From DATCJY01 sp036562565 (GTDB lineage Bacteria > Bacteroidota > Bacteroidia > Flavobacteriales_D > Sanyastnellaceae): a DNA stretch of 15,085 nt. The translations under genes were made by a program, and so were the position numbers. The notes under the pieces were generated by a model that made no database searches, was not told the origin of the DNA, and was given only the letters and a program-made list of their open reading frames with translations. Below, in pieces: positions 1 through 5,965 of this stretch. The stretch's first letter is position 1, and every line of letters begins with the position of its first letter. The DNA lies in assembly GCA_036562565.1 (NCBI GenBank), contig DATCJY010000056.1, positions 1 through 15,085 on the forward strand, written 5' to 3'.

Positions 1-282
1 GCATGCGAAGAGTCTTATCGCAAAGGCATTGGTACCTTGGCTTGGAAAGACAGCTGGAACCTGTTTGACCAAATGATTCTCACGCAAGGATTGGTGGATA
101 ACACCAATACGTTCGCTGATTTCCGGTTCTATAAGTTCAAAGTTTTTAATAAACCTTATCTCATGCAAACCGAAGGTCCTTGGAAAGGCTATCCCTATCG
201 GACTTTTGTGGGAAATGATTTCAAAGGTGGATACTCCGACCACTTTCCGGTGTATACCATTTTGATTCGAGAGAAGAAATAA
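1..282 (+). CDS. Endonuclease/exonuclease/phosphatase-family protein, C-terminal fragment
   Basis: The reading frame is open from the first base of the window and ends with TAA at 280-282, so only the last 93 residues are visible and the start lies upstream. Near the end is the motif GGYSDHFPVY. The Ser-Asp-His triad (His codon 241-243) is the C-terminal active-site signature of the EEP superfamily (DNase I / exonuclease III / sphingomyelinase fold), where His and Asp serve metal-dependent phosphodiester hydrolysis. The preceding part (WNLFDQMILTQ, then a YLMQTEGPWKGYP-like stretch) resembles Bacteroidota endonuclease/exonuclease/phosphatase proteins that are often secreted. The substrate cannot be told from the fragment: nucleic acid, phospholipid or inositol phosphate are all possible. 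It converges on the downstream minus-strand gene and shares its terminator. Family assignment is fairly secure, function is not. Confidence 0.8.
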   Translation, partial: ACEESYRKGIGTLAWKDSWNLFDQMILTQGLVDNTNTFADFRFYKFKVFNKPYLMQTEGPWKGYPYRTFVGNDFKGGYSDHFPVYTILIREKK

Positions 283-300
283 GCTTCATAACGTCATATA

Positions 301-338
301 AATAAGAAAGTCGATCTCCGGAGATCGGCTTTCTTATT
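301..338. terminator. Bidirectional hairpin terminator between convergent genes
   Basis: A 38-base inverted repeat has two 19-base arms. They pair throughout with one G-T wobble, and the outer arms are AATAAGAAAG and CTTTCTTATT. The A-rich 5' flank and T-rich 3' flank make it usable as an intrinsic terminator on either strand. It lies 18 bases after the EEP stop and runs up to the stop codon of the minus-strand WG gene, as expected for a terminator shared by convergent genes. Confidence 0.85.
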
Positions 339-856
339 TAATAATGCTCTTCCAAATCATTAAACATGCCTTTTTTATCGAGGTATCCGTTCCGGCCATG
401 TTTGTTGGTGGCAGGTAATTCGTTTTTGAACTCACCAAACTGACCAATGGTGAGGTATTCCGTAGGAACCACTTCCACTCCTTTCGTATCGATGAATCCC
501 AGGTAATCGCCTTTCTTTACAAGGCACCAGTTCTTGCGGTATTCATGAAACTGGTCGATGTAATCGTATTGCGGTGCGACAATTTCTTTTCCGCTTTGAT
601 CAATAAAACCGTGTTTCTTGTCCTTGGTGACCATGCTCCATTCTTTTTTGATGGTGCCAAATGGCTGGATGCTGTCATATTGTGGAGCAATTATTTCTTT
701 GCCGTGCGCATCAATGAATCCCAATTTGCCATGAGCTTTCACCATTGTAAGCCCTTTGATGAAATCATTGTGTACACCAATGGAATCATAGGCCGCTTGT
801 GACCAACACACGGATACAGCCAATAAACCGGTCATGATGAGCAACGTTTTTTTCAT
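338..856 (-). CDS. Secreted WG-repeat protein
   Basis: A 172-residue protein read from ATG at 856. An in-frame ATG 10 codons upstream exists, but the start at 856 gives a clean signal peptide: MKK, a hydrophobic core (residues 4-17), then CWSQ-AA as a plausible cleavage site near residue 20-21. The mature part consists of four WG-type repeats in which the core is G(F/Y)(I/L)D. These cores begin at residues 46, 83, 120 and 157, an exact 37-residue period. The first two repeats also share KEI(I/V)APQYD. WG/KWG repeat proteins are common in Bacteroidota and are thought to form beta-rich repeats for protein or surface interactions, usually without known enzymatic activity. The Cys at residue 17 lies inside the hydrophobic region and is not a convincing lipobox. 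The gene stands alone, divergent from cdsA. Function unknown. Confidence 0.85.
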   Translation of the reverse strand: MKKTLLIMTGLLAVSVCWSQAAYDSIGVHNDFIKGLTMVKAHGKLGFIDAHGKEIIAPQYDSIQPFGTIKKEWSMVTKDKKHGFIDQSGKEIVAPQYDYIDQFHEYRKNWCLVKKGDYLGFIDTKGVEVVPTEYLTIGQFGEFKNELPATNKHGRNGYLDKKGMFNDLEEHY

Positions 857-1018
857 GTTGTACCAATCCTTCAATTGCGATGCCACAAATAAAGTGCAAG
901 GCGGCTGTATGTGCCATTGGTCGTTGGGTTTCGGGCAGAGTTGTGGCTTCTTGTTGCACTACATCAAGGATGTTGATTTATAATGGCCAACGGTATGTAG
1001 GCGAGCTATTATCATGGT

Positions 1019-1026
1019 TATGTTTG
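1019..1026 (+). promoter_or_regulatory. Candidate Bacteroidota -7 element for cdsA-psd
   Basis: TATGTTTG matches the Bacteroidota sigma-A -7 consensus TAnnTTTG fully. I see no good TTG -33 element at the usual spacing. Transcription would start around 1031, giving a leader of about 30 bases before the TTG start at 1060. The extended string TATGTTTGCGCCCG recurs with one change before rlmN (5950-5963), which supports a real promoter class. Confidence 0.5.
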
Positions 1027-1059
1027 CGCCCGTAAAAATCGGCACACTACTTTATTCGC

Positions 1060-1887
1060 TTGACATTGAGCAATTTCGTAACACGCATACTCGCAGGAAT
1101 CGTCTTCATCGCTACGGTGATGGGAGCGGCTTGGGCCGGGCCATTGGCGCTTGGTATGCTGTTCTTGTTCTTTGCGGCAGTGGGCTTGCATGAGTTTTAT
1201 GTCATCTTACACAGGGATAAGGCGCTCGCTCCGCGCTGGTGGGCAGGAATGCTTACGGGACTGCTGCTTTATCTGGCTGTATTTATTCAATCCAATGATG
1301 GCGCTGATACATCTTTGTATTGGTTCATGGTGATTCCCGTTGCTGTAGTCATGTTCTCTGAAATGTTCCGCACCAATGAGTCAAAGAACATCGTCAATCT
1401 TGCGTTAACTACATTCGGTTGGGGCTATGTGATTTTTCCATTGGCGCTTATCAATGTGCTAGGACAAGTGCATGGCGAATACGATTGGCATTTGGTGCTG
1501 GGGTACTTCTTGCTTCTTTGGAGCAATGATTCGGGTGCGTATGCCTTTGGTCGCATGCTCGGGCGCACAAAATTGTTTGAGCGCGTATCTCCAAACAAAA
1601 CATGGGAAGGGCTCATTGGTGGAGTCGCGTTTACACTCTTTATCGCTTGGGTATTGTCCCATAGTTTTGATACAATAGAATTGAAAGACTGGATGGCAGT
1701 GGCCATCATCATCGGAGTATTTGCCAACCTAGGCGATCTCTTCGAGTCACACATTAAAAGAATGTTTGGCGTGAAAGACAGCGGAAGCATTATCCCCGGA
1801 CATGGCGGTGTGTTGGACCGTTTTGACGGATTGCTGTTGTCATTGCCTATTGTTATTGCTTACTTTAAAATCATCACATCGTTATGA
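1060..1887 (+). CDS. cdsA: Phosphatidate cytidylyltransferase (CDP-diglyceride synthase)
   Basis: Transfers CMP from CTP to phosphatidic acid to make CDP-diacylglycerol, the branch point for bacterial phospholipids, in the inner membrane. The protein is about 275 residues with multiple hydrophobic helices. The complete CdsA signature is present at residues 230-256: S-x-x-KR, then KDSG, then the PGHGG and DRFD blocks that carry the metal-binding acidic residues. An upstream NDSGAYAFGR stretch and the SPNKTWEG motif are also typical of the family. No in-frame ATG is available near the N-terminus. TTG at 1060 or TTG at 1066 must start the protein; the second would give a protein beginning SNFVTRILAGIV, which matches the usual CdsA N-terminus, so the start is uncertain by two codons. 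The stop overlaps the psd start (ATGA at 1884-1887), indicating translational coupling. Confidence 0.95.
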   Translation: MTLSNFVTRILAGIVFIATVMGAAWAGPLALGMLFLFFAAVGLHEFYVILHRDKALAPRWWAGMLTGLLLYLAVFIQSNDGADTSLYWFMVIPVAVVMFSEMFRTNESKNIVNLALTTFGWGYVIFPLALINVLGQVHGEYDWHLVLGYFLLLWSNDSGAYAFGRMLGRTKLFERVSPNKTWEGLIGGVAFTLFIAWVLSHSFDTIELKDWMAVAIIIGVFANLGDLFESHIKRMFGVKDSGSIIPGHGGVLDRFDGLLLSLPIVIAYFKIITSL

Positions 1888-2540
1888 CCATCCACAAAGA
1901 AGGATATACCATCATCGGTACAGCATTTTTGATTTGTGCTGCTCTTGTTACAGGCGCTTACTTCTTGTTTGGCCAATATCCTTTTTGGTTTTGGTTGTTC
2001 ACGGCTGTTGTTGTCGTGTTCTTCTATCTCGTGGTTCAGTTCTTCCGTTTGCCTAGCCGCACCAACCGCGCTGCTGCAAATGAACTTGTGGCTCCATGTG
2101 ATGGCAAAGTTGTGGTGATTGAAGAAGTGGAAGAGACCGAATACTTCAAAGACAAACGCATTCAAGTGAGCATCTTCATGTCACCTTTGAATGTGCATGC
2201 CAACTGGGTTCCTTGCGAAGGGGAAGTGCAGTATGCAAAGTATCATGAAGGACTTTACCTCGTGGCATGGCATCCAAAGAGCAGCACCGAGAACGAACGC
2301 ACAACGATTGTTGTGAAGCATCCAAACAACAAAGAAGTGTTGTTACGCCAGATTGCTGGAGCGGTAGCTAGACGCATTGTTTACTACGTAAAACCGGGTG
2401 ACAAGGTGAACCGCAACGATCAATTTGGGTTCATCAAATTCGGTAGCCGTGTAGATATCTTCCTACCACTCGGTACAGAAATCAAATGCAAAATCAATGA
2501 TGTCACCAAGGGCAATGAAACGGTGATTGCGGCTTGGTGA
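1884..2540 (+). CDS. psd: Phosphatidylserine decarboxylase proenzyme
   Basis: Decarboxylates phosphatidylserine to phosphatidylethanolamine at the inner membrane. The 218-residue length and the two N-terminal membrane helices (about residues 9-29 and 34-53) fit the short bacterial/archaeal-type Psd. The FGSRVD motif contains the self-cleavage site G187-S188. By family knowledge, cleavage there leaves a roughly 31-residue alpha chain whose Ser188 becomes the pyruvoyl cofactor. Also visible are APCDGKV and a MSPLNVHANWVP block typical of the family. The ATG overlaps the cdsA stop by four bases, so the two are co-translated. The middle enzyme of the route, PS synthase (PssA), is not in the window. 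The stop is followed about 20 bases later by the REP-like repeat region. Confidence 0.95.
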   Translation: MTIHKEGYTIIGTAFLICAALVTGAYFLFGQYPFWFWLFTAVVVVFFYLVVQFFRLPSRTNRAAANELVAPCDGKVVVIEEVEETEYFKDKRIQVSIFMSPLNVHANWVPCEGEVQYAKYHEGLYLVAWHPKSSTENERTTIVVKHPNNKEVLLRQIAGAVARRIVYYVKPGDKVNRNDQFGFIKFGSRVDIFLPLGTEIKCKINDVTKGNETVIAAW

Positions 2541-2561
2541 TACCTAACGGAATAATATAAT

Positions 2562-2600
2562 CCGCCCTTCGGGCTACCATAAGGTCGCCCCGCTGGGGCT
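2562..2600 (+). repeat. REP-like double-hairpin unit L1 (direct orientation)
   Basis: Two short GC hairpins, GCCC-ttc-GGGC (2564-2574) and GCCCC-gct-GGGGC (2587-2599), are joined by the 12-base linker TACCATAAGGTC. The same architecture recurs inverted at 2845-2887 and direct at 3441-3480 with the linker largely conserved, as in REP sequences tied to RAYT transposases. It lies 21 bases after the psd stop and may also act as a weak terminator or mRNA-stabilising structure. The second hairpin forms the first part of the 50-bp tandem array. Confidence 0.75.
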
Positions 2601-2750
2601 ATGTTGAATTATCTTCTATTGTTGTACGATAAGGTCGCCCCGCTGTGGCTTTGTTGGATTATCTTCTATTGTTGTGCGATAAGGTCGCCCCGCTGGTGCT
2701 ATGTTGAATCATCTTCTATTGTTGTGCGAAAAGGTCACCCCGCTGGGGCT
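2581..2750 (+). repeat. 50-bp tandem repeat array, about 3.4 copies
   Basis: Three full copies at 2581-2630, 2631-2680 and 2681-2730 and a partial copy at 2731-2750, each starting AAGGTC(G/A)CCC and carrying the GCCCC hairpin followed by an AT-rich tail (ATGTTGAATT, ATCTTCTATT, GTTGTRCGAW blocks). Copies differ at only a few bases. The period is not a multiple of three, so the array shifts frame each copy and is not a coding repeat. Each copy carries one half of the REP-like unit, which suggests local amplification of a single hairpin plus its spacer. Confidence 0.9.
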
Positions 2751-2774
2751 TTTTCTTTTTGCAAAGCCATTCGT

Positions 2775-2797
2775 GCTATTGATAGATAGCTTTTTTC
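2775..2797 (+). terminator. Possible weak terminator hairpin
   Basis: GCTAT-tgatag-ATAGC (2775-2790) followed directly by six T residues. The 5-bp stem is AT-rich and weak. It could end transcription from cdsA-psd or through the repeat array, but it may be chance. Confidence 0.3.
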
Positions 2798-2844
2798 TAT
2801 AGAACAAAATGTATTCATCAAGTTGCTAATATGATTGATAAAAC

Positions 2845-2887
2845 AAGCCCCATCGGGGCGACCTTATGGTAGCTCCCGAAGGGAGCG
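2845..2887 (-). repeat. REP-like double-hairpin unit L2 (inverted orientation)
   Basis: Read on the minus strand this is hairpin GCTCCC-ttc-GGGAGC (2886-2872), linker TACCATAAGGTC (2871-2860) identical to that of L1, then hairpin GCCCC-gat-GGGGC (2859-2847). The arms change together (GCCC/GGGC in L1 against GCTCCC/GGGAGC here) while pairing is kept, so the hairpin, not just the bases, appears to be maintained. Its opposite orientation to the unit at 3441-3480 makes the pair a candidate terminal inverted repeat around the RAYT gene. Confidence 0.75.
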
Positions 2888-2897
2888 TGTTTGCATA

Positions 2898-2920
2898 GCC
2901 CCGTAGGGGCGACCGTTTGG
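2898..2920 (-). repeat. REP-like single-hairpin half unit L3 (inverted)
   Basis: Hairpin GCCCC-gta-GGGGC (2898-2910) followed by GACCGTTTGG, which on the minus strand reads as a divergent form of the linker (CCAAACGGTC against CCATAAGGTC). The TTC-loop hairpin partner is missing. It lies 47 bases before the RAYT start codon, so it may fall in the gene's promoter or leader. Confidence 0.6.
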
Positions 2921-2966
2921 TTATGTTGTTGAGTTATTGTAAAATTGAATTACAAAACCAATTGTT

Positions 2967-3437
2967 ATGGCCAATACCTATACCCAAGTCAACCTTCATT
3001 GTGTCTTTGCAGTGAAGGGACGTCAAAATCTTCTTGCATCATCATTTCGCAATGAATTGTTCAGTTACATGTCAGCTGTGCTTAAGAGCCACAATGCTTA
3101 TCCATTAGCCGTTGGTGGTTGGACGGATCATGTTCATGTATTTTTTGAAATGCCTACCGATAAAACCATTTCCGATTTGATGCGAGATGTCAAAGCCATT
3201 TCATCTAAATGGATAAATGAAAACAACCTTGTAACAGGCAGGTTTCAATGGCAATCCGGCTATGGTGCTTTTTCATATGCTAAATCGCAACGTGATAATG
3301 TGATTCGTTACATCATGCGCCAAGAAGAACATCATCAACGACAAGCGTTCAGAGATGAATACCTGGATTTGCTTGCGAAATTTGATGTGTCTTATAATCC
3401 AGATTATCTGTTTGAATTTTACGATGGGGTATCATAA
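2967..3437 (+). CDS. REP-associated tyrosine transposase (IS200-like Y1 transposase)
   Basis: A 156-residue single-domain Y1-type HUH nuclease. The HUH motif is H55-V56-H57 in DHVHVFFEM, which coordinates the divalent metal. The catalytic tyrosine is most likely Y115 in the IRYIMRQEEHH helix, with Q119 one turn on, as in the IS200/IS605 family. The FQWQSGYGAFSYAKSQ stretch (residues 93-108) and the C-terminal YLFE block are typical of the Bacteroidota IS200-like transposase group. Such enzymes cut and rejoin single-stranded DNA at a hairpin through a 5'-phosphotyrosine link. The gene is intact and has no TnpB or IscB partner. Flanking double-hairpin repeats on both sides point to a RAYT role rather than a simple insertion sequence. 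The start at 2967 is the only ATG that gives the full N-terminal strand. The stop is four bases from repeat unit R. Confidence 0.9.
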   Translation: MANTYTQVNLHCVFAVKGRQNLLASSFRNELFSYMSAVLKSHNAYPLAVGGWTDHVHVFFEMPTDKTISDLMRDVKAISSKWINENNLVTGRFQWQSGYGAFSYAKSQRDNVIRYIMRQEEHHQRQAFRDEYLDLLAKFDVSYNPDYLFEFYDGVS

Positions 3438-3440
3438 TGT

Positions 3441-3480
3441 CGCCCTTCGGGGCCACCATACGGTCGCCCCGAAGAGGCTT
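3441..3480 (+). repeat. REP-like double-hairpin unit R (direct orientation)
   Basis: GCCC-ttc-GGGGC (3442-3453), linker CACCATACGGTC, then GCCCC-gaa-GAGGC (3466-3478) with one mismatched pair. This copy is more degenerate than L1 and L2. It fills the gap right after the RAYT stop codon. The sequence just after it (CTTTTTGGAAAGC) resembles that after the tandem array (CTTTTTGCAAAGC near 2755-2767), so homology between left and right copies extends past the hairpins. Confidence 0.7.
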
Positions 3481-3530
3481 CAATCTTTTTGGAAAGCAGA
3501 GGGGGACATAATGATTGTGTGTGCACAGAT

Positions 3531-3538
3531 TACCTTTA
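3531..3538 (+). promoter_or_regulatory. Possible -7 element for the radical SAM gene
   Basis: TACCTTTA is one base off TAnnTTTG and sits 16 bases before the GTG at 3555, so transcription would begin near 3543 with a very short leader. No -33 TTG lies at the usual spacing. If real, it supports the start at 3555 rather than any upstream codon. Confidence 0.3.
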
Positions 3539-3554
3539 CCCCCAAATCCATTGT

Positions 3555-5741
3555 GTGTCAAAAGTTCTTCTGCTCATACCACCGCTTACGCAGCTCAATA
3601 CGCCTTATCCCTCAACGGCTTATCTCACGGGCTTTTTAAAAGGGCAAGGTATTCCCGTTCAACAAGGTGATCTTGGGTTGGACATGGTGCTTGCCGTGTT
3701 CCATCGCAAAGGGCTTGTGCAATTGTTTGATGCAATTGAACAAGGTCGATACCGTCTTCATGATGATTTACAACAGATGGTAGATCATCGTATTTCGTAC
3801 GAAGAAACGATTGATGATGTAATCGCTTTTTTGCAAAACAAGAACTACACATTGGCTTATCGTGTGGTGGCAGGTGGCTTCCTTCCTGAAGGTCCGCGCT
3901 TCCATCAGGCACAGCAGATGGAGGAGTTCTTCGGTACCATCAGCACGCAGGACATGGCTCGTTACCTGTGCACGCTCTACCTCGAAGACTTGGGTGATTT
4001 GATACAAGAAACAGTTGGCCCTCACTTCGGCTTTGCGAAATACGCAGAGCGCATTGCACAAACTGCTGTTTCATTCCAACCCATTCAAGAAGCACTTGAA
4101 GCTCCGAACAACTATTTCGATACCGTGCTCTTGCAACAAGCGGCCAAGTATTTTGAAGATGATGTGCCGATGATGGTGGGCTTGTCTGTTCCGTTTCCGG
4201 GCAATCTCTATGGTGCCTTGAAAGTGGGGCAGTGGATCAAGCAATATTATCCCGGTGTCAAAGTGGTGCTGGGTGGCGGCTATGCCAATACGGAATTGCG
4301 GGAGTTGTATGATCCCGCTGTGTTCAACTATGTGGATTACATCACGCTTGATGATGGTGAAGGTCCAATACTCGCGCTTTACAACCAACTGAATGATGGA
4401 GCATCTAGTGAGATGAAACTCTTGCGCACGTATGCATGTGTGAATGGCAAAGTAGAGTTCATCAACAATCTAATTGGAGGTGATTTTGCACACAAGAAAT
4501 TGCCTGCACCCAGTTATGAAGGGTTGCGATTGAGTGCATACCTCTCGATGTTCGATGTGCCTAACCCGATGCACCGCATGTGGAACGATGGGCGTTGGAA
4601 CAAGCTCACCATTGCGCACGGTTGTTATTGGAAGAAGTGTACCTTCTGCGATATCACGTTGGATTATATCTCGCGATATGATCCCGCACCTGCAGCGGAG
4701 TTGGTGGATAAGATGGAAACTCTCATCAAAGAAACCGGTGAGCGTGGATTTCACTTTGTGGATGAAGCAGCACCGCCATTGGCCATGCGCGATCTTGCAT
4801 TAGAGATTTTGCGCAGAGGGTTACAAGTAACGTGGTGGACGAATATTCGTTTTGAGAAAACATTTACTCCAGACTTGTGCAGGTTGCTAGCAGCTTCGGG
4901 GTGTATTGCCGTAACAGGTGGACTCGAAGTAGCCGATCAGCGCTTGCTGGACATGATAAAGAAAGGCATCACGATAGAGCAAGTGACGAAAGTGACTGCT
5001 GCTTTTCGCGATGCCGGCATTCTTGTTCATGCCTATCTGATGTATGGTTTTCCTACGCAAACCGAACAAGAAACAATTGATTCATTGGAAATCGTGCGCC
5101 AATTGTTTGAGCACCATCTTTTGCAATCAGCGTATTGGCACCGTTTTGCGATGACTGTGCACAGTCCGGTGGGTAAGAATCCTGAAGCGTTCAATGTGAT
5201 TCGCACAGGCCCCGAGTTTCAAGGCTTTGCGAACAATGATTTGTTTCATGAAGACCCGACTGGTGCCGACCATGACCGCTTCTCAGACGGATTGAGAAAG
5301 GCACTGTACAACTACATGCATGGCAATGCACTTGATTTTCCGCTTGATGAATTCTTTGATTTCAGAGTTCCGCACACACAAGTTCCGTCCAAGCTTATTG
5401 CCAAGCATCTCAAGCGTGTGCAATATGATGATGTCAACCTCAAAGGGTATGTGTTCATGTGGCATCGCATACGGGTACGCGAAGCATTGCGAGAGAAGAA
5501 CAAAGTGGAGTTGTTATTCACCGGAAAAGTACTTTATACCACTGTTGTATTTCCCAAGGCTATTGCGGCATACATTCTGCATAATGCAGCGCGCTTTGAA
5601 GTAACAAGTGATGAACGCATGGAGTATCATACGGTGTTGAAAGAAATGTCGGAACTCCTTCATATAGCACCTGAAGAACTCGTGAAGTTGCCATGGTATA
5701 TGCAGTGGCGCAAGGAGGTCGTGTGGTTGATTAAACTGTAA
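3555..5741 (+). CDS. B12-binding-like radical SAM protein of unknown function
   Basis: A 728-residue protein read from GTG at 3555, which places SKVLLLIPPLTQLNTPYP at the N-terminus as in related proteins. The open frame continues back into repeat unit R, but that part has no protein-like character. Residues 1 to about 250 resemble a cobalamin-binding Rossmann region (VLLLIPP at 4-10, GLSVPFPG near 209, LGGGY at 239-243), yet no DxHxxG motif is visible, so B12 binding is unproven. The radical SAM core follows at roughly 345-580, with cysteines C357, C362 and C365 for the 4Fe-4S cluster. The spacing is CX4CX2C instead of the classic CX3CX2C. Later motifs (WWTNIRFEK, TGGLEVAD, YLMYGFPTQT) fit the TIM barrel. 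The C-terminal 150 residues are unassigned. It has no operon partner; substrate unknown. Confidence 0.85.
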   Translation: MSKVLLLIPPLTQLNTPYPSTAYLTGFLKGQGIPVQQGDLGLDMVLAVFHRKGLVQLFDAIEQGRYRLHDDLQQMVDHRISYEETIDDVIAFLQNKNYTLAYRVVAGGFLPEGPRFHQAQQMEEFFGTISTQDMARYLCTLYLEDLGDLIQETVGPHFGFAKYAERIAQTAVSFQPIQEALEAPNNYFDTVLLQQAAKYFEDDVPMMVGLSVPFPGNLYGALKVGQWIKQYYPGVKVVLGGGYANTELRELYDPAVFNYVDYITLDDGEGPILALYNQLNDGASSEMKLLRTYACVNGKVEFINNLIGGDFAHKKLPAPSYEGLRLSAYLSMFDVPNPMHRMWNDGRWNKLTIAHGCYWKKCTFCDITLDYISRYDPAPAAELVDKMETLIKETGERGFHFVDEAAPPLAMRDLALEILRRGLQVTWWTNIRFEKTFTPDLCRLLAASGCIAVTGGLEVADQRLLDMIKKGITIEQVTKVTAAFRDAGILVHAYLMYGFPTQTEQETIDSLEIVRQLFEHHLLQSAYWHRFAMTVHSPVGKNPEAFNVIRTGPEFQGFANNDLFHEDPTGADHDRFSDGLRKALYNYMHGNALDFPLDEFFDFRVPHTQVPSKLIAKHLKRVQYDDVNLKGYVFMWHRIRVREALREKNKVELLFTGKVLYTTVVFPKAIAAYILHNAARFEVTSDERMEYHTVLKEMSELLHIAPEELVKLPWYMQWRKEVVWLIKL

Positions 5742-5949
5742 ACACGAAATGCTTGAAGCAATTATTCCGCGCTTTTGCTTTCGGCTTTGCTGTTGGTCGT
5801 GATTGTATCTACATCAAAGCAGCATGTGGTAACTCTTGTGTTTAGTAAAAATTATGGGTGGTAAACTTTGACAAACCCCGATTTACGCGGTAAAATGAAG
5901 TGCAATGGGAGCATAAGAATGCGCTCAGTATAAAAGAGATAAAGCACCT

Positions 5950-5957
5950 TATCTTTG
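5950..5957 (+). promoter_or_regulatory. Candidate -7 element for rlmN with nearly leaderless start
   Basis: TATCTTTG is a full match to TAnnTTTG and continues as GCGCCCG, almost the same string as before cdsA. Initiation four to six bases further on would fall at about 5961-5963, leaving only a few bases before the ATG at 5966. No convincing -33 TTG is seen. Confidence 0.5.
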
Positions 5958-5965
5958 CGCCCGCC

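Larger units (their letters stand above)
2845..3480 (+). mobile_element. Candidate RAYT cassette bounded by inverted REP-like units
   Basis: The stretch from the inverted unit L2 to the direct unit R is 636 bases and holds a single gene, the IS200-like transposase. The reverse complement of R aligns with L2 over about 40 bases, with matching hairpins and linker and a few substitutions. This is the arrangement expected of a REPtron: a RAYT gene with REP sequences on both sides. Whether the whole 636-bp unit moves, or only the REP units do, cannot be told from one copy. No target-site duplication is evident, as expected for IS200/IS605-type enzymes. Confidence 0.45.

Noticed and set aside
1425..1790. 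121-codon minus-strand frame inside cdsA
   Set aside because: It lies fully opposite a gene with the complete CdsA signature, and its translation is low-complexity and unlike known proteins.
2601..2789. 62-codon open frame across the tandem array
   Set aside because: The 50-bp period shifts frame at every copy, so the protein would not be repetitive in a meaningful way. The sequence is explained by hairpin repeats.
2562..2920. CRISPR array
   Set aside because: The repeats are contiguous 50-bp units with conserved, not variable, spacers, and no cas genes are near.
2967..3437. Complete IS200/IS605 insertion sequence with TnpB
   Set aside because: No TnpB/IscB frame is present and the gene is flanked by several REP-like units rather than a single left and right end hairpin; RAYT fits better.
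3489..3554. N-terminal extension of the radical SAM protein from TTG 3489
   Set aside because: The extra 22 residues start just past repeat unit R, look random and precede the conserved SKVLLLIPP start; GTG 3555 is better.
5900..5965. N-terminal extension of RlmN from GTG 5900
   Set aside because: The extra 22 residues are not part of the RlmN family and overlap the strong -7 promoter element at 5950-5957.
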